Assembly (NCBI GenBank): GCA_038248655.1
Contig: JBBRXG010000007.1
Location: forward strand, 1 to 53,144
Origin: DATBLE01 sp038248655
Lineage (GTDB): Bacteria > Actinomycetota > Thermoleophilia > Gaiellales > Gaiellaceae
Direction: 5' to 3'
DNA: 53,144 nt
The notes under the pieces were generated by a model that searched no databases, was not told the DNA's origin, and was given only the letters and a program-made list of their open reading frames with translations. Made by a program: the position numbers and the translations under genes. Positions 9,588-16,899 of this stretch are shown here, in pieces (position 1 is the first letter of the stretch; every line of letters begins with the position of its first letter).

Positions 9588-9655
9588 CGCGTTCCCGAGG
9601 AACGAGACCGCGCGCCCGAGGAAGAGCAGACGGAACTCGCGCTCGGCGAGCGGTC

Positions 9656-10510
9656 CTAGCCGCGGTCCCGCTTCTTGTCCCAGTAGCGCTTCATCCCTGC
9701 GTAGGACTGCCAGAGCGGCGCTGCGCGCTCCCAGAGGTCGGCGTCGTCCCCGACGGAGTCCTCGAGGTCTGCGCGGGCGGCGGCGACCCAGTCGGCCTCG
9801 CCCAGCTCACGGCCGCGCTCGGACCACGTCGCAAGCGCCTCGCGGGCGAGCGCGAGGTGCTCGGACGGCGAGTCGACGACGCCGAAGTGGATCAGGGCGA
9901 GCCGCTCCGGGTGCCGGCGCTCGATCCTCTCGAACGTCTGGAACCAGCCGTCGACGTCCACGTCGGGTGGCGGCGACACCGGGAGGACATGCCGGGCCGG
10001 CACGATCCGGACGCCGGCGGCGTCGCCTGCGTAGAGCGTCCCGTCCTCGTGCAGATAGCAGACGTGGTGCGAGGCGTGGCCGGGAGTCGCGAAGCATTCG
10101 AGCCCGAGCACGCGGTCGCCGACCACCTCCACGCTCGCCTCGGGCACCGGCGCGAGCTCGCCCCAGAGCGTGTCGAACTCCTCGCCGTACAGCCTCCGGG
10201 CGCTCGCCTCCAACCGGCTCGGGTCGACGAGGTGGGGGGCGCCGAGCGCGGACACGTGCACGCGTAGGGCGGGGTGCTCGCGGACGAGCGATCCGGCGGC
10301 GCCTGCGTGGTCGAGGTGGATGTGCGAGAGCAGCAGATGCCGGAGGTCGGTCAGCTCGAGCCCGCGGGAGGCCAGGCCCGCCTTCAGCCCCTCGATGCAA
10401 GTGGACGGGCCGCAGTCCTGGAGCGCGAGACCATCGTCGGTCTCGACGAGGTACGCGCCGACCACGCGCTCGCTCTGGTGGTGCAGGTCGATGAGATCCG
10501 GCGTGCCCAT
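9656..10510 (-). CDS. MBL-fold metallo-hydrolase
   Basis: Two-zinc metallo-beta-lactamase fold, 284 residues. The metal-binding motif is SHIHLDHAGAAG (about 65-76, HxHxDH). Further ligands are CFATPGHASHHVCYL (His near 145), YAGDAAGVRI (Asp near 164) and LALIHFGVVDS (His near 212). This set matches class B-type thiolesterase/glyoxalase II-like hydrolases acting on an ester or thioester. The substrate cannot be told. The C-terminal extension WQSYAGMKRYWDKKRDRG is basic. The start MGTPDLIDLHHQ fits the family; no -10 box at the leaderless spacing is seen. The MFS frame begins right at its stop, so the two may form an operon. Confidence 0.85.
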   Translation of the reverse strand: MGTPDLIDLHHQSERVVGAYLVETDDGLALQDCGPSTCIEGLKAGLASRGLELTDLRHLLLSHIHLDHAGAAGSLVREHPALRVHVSALGAPHLVDPSRLEASARRLYGEEFDTLWGELAPVPEASVEVVGDRVLGLECFATPGHASHHVCYLHEDGTLYAGDAAGVRIVPARHVLPVSPPPDVDVDGWFQTFERIERRHPERLALIHFGVVDSPSEHLALAREALATWSERGRELGEADWVAAARADLEDSVGDDADLWERAAPLWQSYAGMKRYWDKKRDRG

Positions 10511-10547
10511 GCCACGATTCTCTCACCGAGCTGTGCACGAAGCCGCC

Positions 10548-10647
10548 CACAATCGTCACACCTCGAGTGCCAGGCACGAGTGGTGGAGAAAGACGCACAC
10601 AATCGGCGCACCTCTGGTGCCAGGCACGAGTGGTGGAAGAAACGGCG
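10548..10647. repeat. 50-bp tandem repeat, two copies plus a decayed third
   Basis: Copy 1 (10548-10597) and copy 2 (10598-10647) share CACAATCG, a CACCTC block and a block of 16 identical bases (CCAGGCACGAGTGGTG). Each holds the palindrome GTGCCaGGCAC (10567-10577 and 10617-10627). A degenerate third copy starts near 10648. This fills the 179-bp gap between the MBL hydrolase and the secreted protein; no gene is seen there. Confidence 0.8.
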
Positions 10648-10689
10648 CAGTACCGGTGCACCGCATTCGCGGGATGCGGGGCCCGGTCG

Positions 10690-11283
10690 CTAGTAGGCCG
10701 GTCGTCCGGGTGCGGTGCGCCGCCGCCGGGCGGCCGCCGCCTGCGCAATCGACAGAGCGAGAGCGATGCCGACCGCGATTCCGGCCCAGGCGCCGGCGCC
10801 GAGGCCGGAGCTGCGAAACGACGGCGCCTCGGCCGGGAGGCCCAGCCCGCGGAGCGTCCCGCGAAGTGCAGGCGATGAGCGGTACCAGCCGCCGTGAGTC
10901 GGGCTTCCGAAGACCTGCTGGCCGGGCCTGACGTGCGTGACGGGCCCGCCGACCGCGAACGGGTACAGCTCCTGCTCGATCGTCGAGGCCTTCCCGTTTC
11001 CGTCCGGAACGAGATAGACGGCGTCGTACCTGGCGCCGAGCAACCCGCGCGGTCGAACGCGAGTAGTCGAGTCCGGCGTCTGCCGGTACACCTCGGGGAA
11101 CCATCCGCTCTGCTCGACCAGTCGGCCGAAGCGTGAGCTCGAGTTCCCCTCCGAGTCTCCGTCCAGCACGATCGGCTTCGAGAGCCCCGGCCCTGTGATC
11201 GTTGCGCTCGTCGGCCCCTTTGCAGCAGCGCTGCCGACGAGCACGAGGCCGATCCCGAGCGTGAGTACGAGGATGCGCTTCAT
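10690..11283 (-). CDS. Secreted/membrane-anchored protein of unknown function
   Basis: A 197-residue protein with a clear signal peptide (MKRILVLTLGIGLVLVGSAAA, cleavage near 21). It has a soluble domain rich in Gly/Ser/Pro and a C-terminal hydrophobic helix GLGAGAWAGIAVGIALALSIAQAAAARRRR with a basic stop-transfer tail. The topology is type I: domain outside, anchor at the C-terminus. No enzymatic motif is visible. The same frame is open upstream to 11757 but that part is antisense to metB. The ATG at 11283 begins the signal peptide. It is downstream of metB on the same strand with 35 bp between. Confidence 0.75.
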   Translation of the reverse strand: MKRILVLTLGIGLVLVGSAAAKGPTSATITGPGLSKPIVLDGDSEGNSSSRFGRLVEQSGWFPEVYRQTPDSTTRVRPRGLLGARYDAVYLVPDGNGKASTIEQELYPFAVGGPVTHVRPGQQVFGSPTHGGWYRSSPALRGTLRGLGLPAEAPSFRSSGLGAGAWAGIAVGIALALSIAQAAAARRRRTAPGRPAY

Positions 11284-11318
11284 ACACCCACTACACCGTC
11301 CGCCCGCGGCGGGTTCCG

Positions 11319-12452
11319 TCAGGCCGTCGCCGGGCTGCGGACCAGCGCCGACTCGAGGTCGGCGACGAGGTCGTCGGCCGACTCGATCCCGACCGAGAGC
11401 CGGACGAGATTCGGCGGCGTCGCAAACGGTGCGTCGGCGGTCGAGGCGTGGGTCATCTCGAACGGGACTTCGATCAGGCTCTCGACCCCGCCGAGGCTCT
11501 CCGCGAGCTTGAAGATCCTCGTGCGGCCGGCGAGCGCCACCGCCTCCGCCGGGCCGGCCGCGAGGAACGAGACGATCCCGCCGAAGTCCACCATCTGGCG
11601 GGCCGCCAGCTCGTGCCCCGGGTGGTCCAGGAGGCCCGGATACAGGACGCGCTCGACACCGGGGTGTCCGTCGAGGAGCTCCGCGATCGCACGCGCGTTC
11701 GCGCAGTGCTGGCGCATCCGCAGCGCCAGCGTCTTCAGGCCGCGGAGGACGAGCCACGAGTCGAACGGCCCGGGGACGGCGCCCAGCGAGTTCTGCAGGA
11801 AGCCGAGGCGTTCGGCGATCGACGGGTCGTTCGTGCCGGCAAAGCCGCCGACGAGGTCGGAGTGGCCGCCGAGGTACTTCGTCGTCGAGTGGACGACGAT
11901 GTCGGCGCCGAGCTCGAGCGGCCGCTGCAGGTACGGCGTCGCGAACGTGTTGTCGACGACCACGACCGCGCCGACCGCGCGCGCCGCGTCGGCGACCGCG
12001 CGGACGTCGACGATGTTCAGGAGCGGGTTGGTCGGCGTCTCGAGCCAGACGAGCCGGGTCCGGTCGTCGATCGCGGCCGCGACCTCGTCGGCGGCGGCGA
12101 ACGTGAACGCGTAGCCCTTCGGCTCGTAGACCTTCGAGAACAGTCGGTACGTCCCGCCGTAGACGTCGTTCACGGCGACGACGCGCTCCCCGGGCGAGAC
12201 GAGGTGCATCACCGTCGTCGTCGCACCCATGCCGGACGAGAAGCCGAAGCCGTGCTCGGCGCCCTCGAGCGACGCGAGGCAGCGCTCGAGTGCGCGGCGG
12301 GTCGGGTTCGCGGTCCGCGAGTAGTCGTAGCCTCTGTGCTCGCCGACCGCGTCCTGGACGTACGTGGACGTCTGGTAGATGGGGACGGTGACCGCGCCGG
12401 TCGCCGGGTCCGGCTCCTGACCCTCGTGGATCGCGCGGGTCTCGAAGTCCAT
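11319..12452 (-). CDS. metB: Cystathionine gamma-synthase/gamma-lyase (Cys/Met metabolism PLP enzyme)
   Basis: PLP enzyme of the transsulfuration family, 377 residues. Motifs: YDYSRTANPTRRALERCLASLEGAEHGFGFSSGMGA (about 44-79, PLP phosphate site and active-site Tyr/Arg), DVYGGTYRLF, VWLETPTNPLLNIVD, VDNTFATPYLQRPLELGADIVVHSTTKYLGGHSD with the Schiff-base lysine near 200, and a C-terminal RLSVGIE. It makes cystathionine from acylhomoserine plus cysteine, or splits cystathionine to cysteine. Together with cbs 2 kb upstream the reverse direction (homocysteine to cysteine) is plausible. The ATG at 12452 overlaps the stop of the glycosylase gene (TGATG) and has its own -10 box 6 nt upstream. Synthase and lyase cannot be separated by eye. 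Confidence 0.9.
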   Translation of the reverse strand: MDFETRAIHEGQEPDPATGAVTVPIYQTSTYVQDAVGEHRGYDYSRTANPTRRALERCLASLEGAEHGFGFSSGMGATTTVMHLVSPGERVVAVNDVYGGTYRLFSKVYEPKGYAFTFAAADEVAAAIDDRTRLVWLETPTNPLLNIVDVRAVADAARAVGAVVVVDNTFATPYLQRPLELGADIVVHSTTKYLGGHSDLVGGFAGTNDPSIAERLGFLQNSLGAVPGPFDSWLVLRGLKTLALRMRQHCANARAIAELLDGHPGVERVLYPGLLDHPGHELAARQMVDFGGIVSFLAAGPAEAVALAGRTRIFKLAESLGGVESLIEVPFEMTHASTADAPFATPPNLVRLSVGIESADDLVADLESALVRSPATA

Positions 12453-13456
12453 CACTCGATCGTAGCTCCGAGCCAGCGCGCCAGGCTCCGCAGCGGCCGG
12501 TCGAGGGGCATCGGCCGCACGCCGTCCTCCCACCAGACCCCCTGCACGCGCACCACGCCCGCCCTGCGGTCGTGGACGGGCTCGATCCGGCCGACGACCC
12601 GGTCGCCGCGCAGGATCGGCAGGACGTAGTAGCCGTACTCGCGCTTCGCGGGCGGGACGTACATCTCCAACCGGTAGCGGAAGCCCCACAGGGCCTCGGC
12701 CCGGCCGCGGTCGGAGACGAGCCGGTCGAACGGGGAGAGAAAGGTCACACGGCGCGGCGGCACCGGCCCGTCGGCGGCGTCGGGGTGCGCGAGCCAGCGC
12801 CCCTTCTCGAGGCGGACGCCCTGCGAGCGGAAGCGCTTCTCCTCGATCTGCCGCCGGGCCTCCGGCCAGGAGACGCGCTCGACCTCGGGGTACCAGCGCT
12901 CGGCGAGGTCCCACACCCGCTGCCCGGCCCGGCGCCCGACCACCGCGACCTCGCCCCGGTCGGCGAGCAGCATCAGCATCAGCGCCATCTTGCGGCTCCC
13001 CCACCAGAGGTGGTCCTCACGGCGGAAGCGCGCGTGATCCTCGATCTCGCGCGACAGCAGGGGCCCACGTCGCTCGAGCTCGCGGAGCACGTAGCGGCGG
13101 AAGCTCGCGTTCTCCTTCAGGAACGCGGCGATCCGGCGCTCGCGCGCGTTGTCCTCGCGCTTCCGCTTCATCCGCGCGAGGAGGATGGCCAGGTCCTCGA
13201 CCGGGTAGATGTACGCGTCGACCTCGACGAGCTTGCGCTCTTCCCAGAGCAGGCGGTCGAGCTCCTCGGGGTCGAACGGCCCGAGCCGGCTCCACAGGAC
13301 GAGGTACTGCGGCGGGGCGACGATCGAGATCGGGTCGATCTGCAGGAAGCCGAGCCGGCGCACGGTGTCGAGCACTCCCGCCGCCCCGCCGTCGAGCAGC
13401 TGGGCGCGGACGGCGATCCGCCGCGCCTCCTCGCGCGAGACCTCGACCGGTGTCAC
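12452..13456 (-). CDS. AlkX/YcaQ-like DNA glycosylase (HTH_42 family), copy 1
   Basis: Winged-helix DNA glycosylase family that excises bulky alkyl adducts and unhooks interstrand cross-links. The 334-residue protein has FLQIDPISIVAPPQYLVLWSRLG near 37-59, with a Q-x-D catalytic motif as in YcaQ/AlkX. It also has DLAILLARMKRKR, LLSREIEDHARFRREDHLWWGSRKMALMLMLLADRGEVAVVGR (winged helix), VTFLSPFDRLVSDRGRAEALWGFRYRLEMYVP and KREYGYYVLPILRGDRVVGRIEPVHDR. The GTG at 13456 overlaps the stop of its paralogue (GTGA), so the two are coupled. Its own stop overlaps the metB start. Activity on cross-links is inferred from the family. Confidence 0.82.
   Translation of the reverse strand: MTPVEVSREEARRIAVRAQLLDGGAAGVLDTVRRLGFLQIDPISIVAPPQYLVLWSRLGPFDPEELDRLLWEERKLVEVDAYIYPVEDLAILLARMKRKREDNARERRIAAFLKENASFRRYVLRELERRGPLLSREIEDHARFRREDHLWWGSRKMALMLMLLADRGEVAVVGRRAGQRVWDLAERWYPEVERVSWPEARRQIEEKRFRSQGVRLEKGRWLAHPDAADGPVPPRRVTFLSPFDRLVSDRGRAEALWGFRYRLEMYVPPAKREYGYYVLPILRGDRVVGRIEPVHDRRAGVVRVQGVWWEDGVRPMPLDRPLRSLARWLGATIE
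12459..12464 (-). promoter_or_regulatory. -10 box TACGAT for metB
   Basis: On the minus strand TACGAT ends 6 nt before the metB ATG (12452). It lies inside the last codons of the upstream glycosylase gene, so metB may be both coupled and independently transcribed. Confidence 0.5.
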
Positions 13457-14601
13457 CACTCGACGCGCTCCAGCCCGAGGACGCGCGCAAGCCTGGCGAG
13501 CGCCTTGTCGAGCGCAGTCTCCAGCGCCCCGGAACGCCGCACCTTCGGCTCGGGATGGAACGCGCGGACACGCAGCACCCCCTCGGCGCGGTCCGACTTC
13601 AGGTCGGCGCGGCCGACGAGCCGGTCGCCGTACAGGAACGGGAGCACGTAGTAGCCGTAGACCCGCTGCGGCGCAGGCTTGTAGACCTCGATCACGTGGG
13701 TGAAGCCGAAGAGATGCTCGAGGAACGACCGGTCCCAGACGAGGTTGTCGAACGGGCAGAGGAGGACGCCGCCCCGCGGCGCCCCGTCGACCTCGACGTC
13801 CGCCGGGACGACGACCGGCGGCCCACCGTCGTCGACCGCGACCCGACGGACGAGACCCTCCGCCTCGAGCCGGTCGACGACCGGCCGGAGCGCCTTGGCG
13901 CCGCCCCGGAAGCGGCAGTGCTCGGCGATCCCCGAGTCGGTGAGGGCGCCGCGGCACTGCACGGCCCGCAGCGCGTACCGGCGCCGGAACTCCTCCTCCG
14001 AGGGCGTGGGCGCGTCCAGCTGCGCGCGCGGGATCACGCGCTCCGGCAGGTCGTACAGCCGCTGGAAGCCGTCGCGTCCGCTGACGACCACTTCGCCGGC
14101 GGCGAACAGGTCCTCGAGGATCCGCTTCTCCGGCTTCCAGTTCCACATGCCGCTCCCGCCTCCTCCGCCCTCGAAGAACCGGGTCGGCAGCGCGCCGTGC
14201 TCGCGGAGCGCGTCGAGCACCCGCTCCTTCACCTTCGGGTCGTGGTCGTGCTTGCGCCCCCACCAGTGGTGCTCGCGAAGGTGCTCCATCCGCCGCTTGA
14301 AGAGCGGATAGTCGTCGATCGCGACGAGGCACGCCTCGTGCGCCCAGTACTCGAAGATCCGGCCGCCGCGGAGGAGCTCCGAGACCGCTGCCTCCGGATA
14401 CGAGCCGATCCGCGACGTCAGCGTCAGGCGGTGGGCGCGACCGACCGTCGAGATCGAGTCGAGCTGGACGCAACCCAACCTGCGCACAGCGGCCGCGACG
14501 TCCGCGGCGCGCGCGCGGCGGAAGCGCGTCGCGTATTCCTGGTGCGCGACGACGTAGCGGCGCAGCCGCGCGGGCGAGACCGTCTCCACAGGGGCTGACA
14601 A
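13453..14601 (-). CDS. AlkX/YcaQ-like DNA glycosylase (HTH_42 family), copy 2
   Basis: A 382-residue paralogue of the next gene. It has CVQLDSISTVGRAHRLTLTSRIG near 44-66 (Q-L-D catalytic motif), IFEYWAHEACLVAIDDYPLFKRRMEHLREHHWWGRK, a glycine-rich loop FFEGGGGGSGMWNWKPEKR near 143-160, VLLCPFDNLVWDRSFLEHLFGFTHVIEVYKP and QRVYGYYVLPFLYGDRLVGRADLKSDR. The first codon is TTG (14601), with GTG 14589 as an alternative; VSPARLRRYVVAHQ is the likely first helix. Two adjacent, coupled members suggest a specialised cross-link or alkylation repair pair, perhaps with different lesion ranges. Confidence 0.8.
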   Translation of the reverse strand: MSAPVETVSPARLRRYVVAHQEYATRFRRARAADVAAAVRRLGCVQLDSISTVGRAHRLTLTSRIGSYPEAAVSELLRGGRIFEYWAHEACLVAIDDYPLFKRRMEHLREHHWWGRKHDHDPKVKERVLDALREHGALPTRFFEGGGGGSGMWNWKPEKRILEDLFAAGEVVVSGRDGFQRLYDLPERVIPRAQLDAPTPSEEEFRRRYALRAVQCRGALTDSGIAEHCRFRGGAKALRPVVDRLEAEGLVRRVAVDDGGPPVVVPADVEVDGAPRGGVLLCPFDNLVWDRSFLEHLFGFTHVIEVYKPAPQRVYGYYVLPFLYGDRLVGRADLKSDRAEGVLRVRAFHPEPKVRRSGALETALDKALARLARVLGLERVEW

Positions 14602-14653
14602 CGCGTGCCGGGGGTCGGCTATGCCTCGATCGAGAGCGCCTCGCCGCCGAGCC

Positions 14654-16036
14654 TCATCGACGGTGCGCGAGGTACTCGAGCAGGTCGGAGCGGGTGAGCA
14701 CCGCCTCCGGCTTGCCGTCCCGGGCGACGACGACGGCCTGCCGTTGGTCGCGCAGGTCGTTGAAGACCTGGTCGACCGTGTCGCGATGGTCGACTGCGGA
14801 GAGCGGAGGTTGCATCGCGATCGCGACCTCCTCGCCGAGTGAGTCCGGATTCTTGAAGATCCGGTCGAGCAGCACGCGCTCGTTCAGCGACCCGATCACG
14901 TCGGCGAGGCTCTCGACCGGTACGTGCCGGACGACCGGGAGCTGCGAGATGCCGTAGCGCTGCATCAGCTCGATCGCCGCGCCGAGCTTCTGGTGCGACT
15001 CGCAGACGACGAGGTCGGGCACGCCGTTGTCGGCATGCTTGAAGGCGAGCACCTGCTGGACGGTGTCGGGGGCGACGTGGCGCTCGAGGAAACCGTGCTC
15101 GAGCATCCAGTTGTCGTCGAAGATCTTCGACAGGTAGCCCCGGCCGCCGTCCGGGATCGTGGTCAGCAGCGTCGTCTCGGGCCCGAAGCGCCTGGCCACC
15201 TCGAGCAGCGCGTGCACCGACGTCCCGCCGGAGCCGCCGGCGAGGATGCCCTCCTCGCGCGCGAGGCGCCGGGTGATCAGGAACGAGTCGCGGTCGGAGA
15301 CGCGCACGTACTCGTCGACCACCGAAGGGTCGAAGCTCTCGGGGAATCCGTCCTTGCCGATCCCCTCGACGAGGTAGGGGTGCACCGGGCCGCCCGAGTA
15401 GATCGAGCCCTCCGGGTCGGCTCCGACGACGAGCACCTCCGGATTCCGTTCCTTCAGGTACCGGGCGGTGCCGGTGATCGAGCCGCCGGTGCCGACGCTG
15501 ATCACGACCGCGTCGAGCTCGCCGGCCGTCTGCTCCCAGATCTCGGGGCCCGTCGTTCGGTAGTGGGCGTCCGGGTTGCCCTGGTTCGCGTACTGGTCCG
15601 GCTTGTAGCCGCCGGGGATCTCCTCGGCGAGGCGGTCGGAGACGAGGTAGTAGCTCTCGGGCGAGTCGGCGTCGACGGCGGTGTGGCAGATCACGACCTC
15701 GGCCCCGAAGGCGCGCAGGAGCGCGATCTTCTCGGGCGCGACCTTGTCGGGGACGACGAAGATCATCTTGTAGCCCTTGATCACGGCGGCGAGCGCGAGG
15801 CCGACGCCGGTGTTGCCCGACGTGGGCTCGACGATCGTCCCGCCGCGCCTGAGCTTCCCGTCGCGCTCCGCGCGCTCGATCATGCTCAGCGCGATCCGGT
15901 CCTTGTTCGAGCCGCCCGGGTTCAGGTATTCGAGCTTGGCGAGGAGCGTCGGGCCGAGCTCCCTGCCGATGTGCTGGAGGCGGACGATCGGCGTTCCGCC
16001 GATCAGGTCGAGCAGCGTCGGGTACTCGCGGGCCAC
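14654..16036 (-). CDS. cbs: Cystathionine beta-synthase with C-terminal CBS domain pair
   Basis: Condenses serine (or acetylserine) with homocysteine to cystathionine using PLP. The catalytic domain covers residues 1 to about 320: GGTPIVRL, YLNPGGSNKDRIA with the Schiff-base lysine near 44, EPTSGNTGVGLALAA, SVGTGGSITGTARYLKE (PLP phosphate loop) and GGSGGTSVHALLE. From about 335 to 460 two CBS motifs follow (LGAAIELMQRYGISQLPVV and VFNDLRDQRQAVVVARDGKPEAVLTRSDLLEYLA), a regulatory pair that often binds S-adenosylmethionine or adenylates. The start is GTG. It forms a transsulfuration set with metB. A TAGTCT hexamer lies 10 nt upstream, longer than the spacing seen elsewhere. Confidence 0.93.
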   Translation of the reverse strand: MAREYPTLLDLIGGTPIVRLQHIGRELGPTLLAKLEYLNPGGSNKDRIALSMIERAERDGKLRRGGTIVEPTSGNTGVGLALAAVIKGYKMIFVVPDKVAPEKIALLRAFGAEVVICHTAVDADSPESYYLVSDRLAEEIPGGYKPDQYANQGNPDAHYRTTGPEIWEQTAGELDAVVISVGTGGSITGTARYLKERNPEVLVVGADPEGSIYSGGPVHPYLVEGIGKDGFPESFDPSVVDEYVRVSDRDSFLITRRLAREEGILAGGSGGTSVHALLEVARRFGPETTLLTTIPDGGRGYLSKIFDDNWMLEHGFLERHVAPDTVQQVLAFKHADNGVPDLVVCESHQKLGAAIELMQRYGISQLPVVRHVPVESLADVIGSLNERVLLDRIFKNPDSLGEEVAIAMQPPLSAVDHRDTVDQVFNDLRDQRQAVVVARDGKPEAVLTRSDLLEYLAHRR

Positions 16037-16049
16037 GGCCGCGCGAAGA

Positions 16050-16883
16050 CTACCCCTGTTCGACGCGATCGAGGAAGGCGCCGACGACCTCGAGGTAGCG
16101 CTCGGGCTCCTCGACGAACTGCATGTGCGAGCTCGCCTCGAACGTGACCAGCTCGGAGCCCGCGATGCCGCGGCGCAGCTCGTCCGCCTGGCGTGGGGTG
16201 AACCCGTCGTACCGGCCGGCGGTGATCAGAGTCGGCACGTCGAGCTCGCCGAGGCGAGCGCTGATGTCCCACGTCCTCAGCGTCCCGGTGATCACGAGCT
16301 CGTTCGGACCCTGCATCGTCAGGTAGACGTCCGGGTGCTCCCGCAGGCCGGCGAACGACCGCAGCACGTTGTCCGGCCACGGGTCGACCCGGCAGAGGTG
16401 GCGCTTGTAGAACTCGGCCGTCGCCTCCCCGTAGGCCGGGGAATCGAGGCGGTTTGCGGCTTCCTCCTCGTCGAGCACGCGCCGGACCTCTTCGGGAAGC
16501 GCGCTTCGCAGCCGGCCGGTCTCCTCGGCCCACACCGGAAAGCTCGCCGGCGAGGAGGAGAGAACGAGGCTCGTGAGCCCGGCCGGCCTCGTCAGCGCGT
16601 ACTCCATCGCGAGCATCCCGCCCCAGGAGGAGCCGAACAGGTGGATGCGCCCGAGGCCGAGCGCGTCGCGCACCGCCCGGACCTCGTCCACGAACAGGTC
16701 GACCGTCCAGAACGACGGGTCCCGCTCGACCCATGAGCGGCCGCACCCGATCTGGTCGTAGAAGACGACCCGGCGGCCGGTGTCGGCGAGTCTGCCGAGC
16801 GGCTCGATGCAGTCGTGCGGCGCGCCCGGCCCTCCGTGGAGGCAGAGAAGAGGGAGCTTGCCCGGATCGTCGGCGTCACCCAC
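16050..16883 (-). CDS. Proline iminopeptidase-like alpha/beta hydrolase
   Basis: Alpha/beta hydrolase of the S33 type that releases N-terminal proline or hydrolyses small amides/esters. Key motifs: LLCLHGGPGAPHDCIEPL (oxyanion hole, HGGPG), VVFYDQIGCGRSW, the nucleophile elbow LFGSSWGGMLAMEYAL, Asp in ITAGRYDGFTP and the catalytic His in FEASSHMQFVEEP. GTG 16883 is the nearest standard start. In frame upstream the sequence continues TWYRIVG, which homologues share, so the real start must lie further up. CTG 16925 is a candidate, with a near-match -10 (TAGCTC) 7 nt before it. It is divergent from, and nearly abuts, the LuxR gene. Confidence 0.82.
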   Translation of the reverse strand: MGDADDPGKLPLLCLHGGPGAPHDCIEPLGRLADTGRRVVFYDQIGCGRSWVERDPSFWTVDLFVDEVRAVRDALGLGRIHLFGSSWGGMLAMEYALTRPAGLTSLVLSSSPASFPVWAEETGRLRSALPEEVRRVLDEEEAANRLDSPAYGEATAEFYKRHLCRVDPWPDNVLRSFAGLREHPDVYLTMQGPNELVITGTLRTWDISARLGELDVPTLITAGRYDGFTPRQADELRRGIAGSELVTFEASSHMQFVEEPERYLEVVGAFLDRVEQG

Positions 16884-16899
16884 GATCCGGTACCAGGTC

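Noticed and set aside
10690..11757. 355-residue version of the secreted protein
   Set aside because: The first 158 codons are antisense to metB and precede an obvious signal peptide at ATG 11283.
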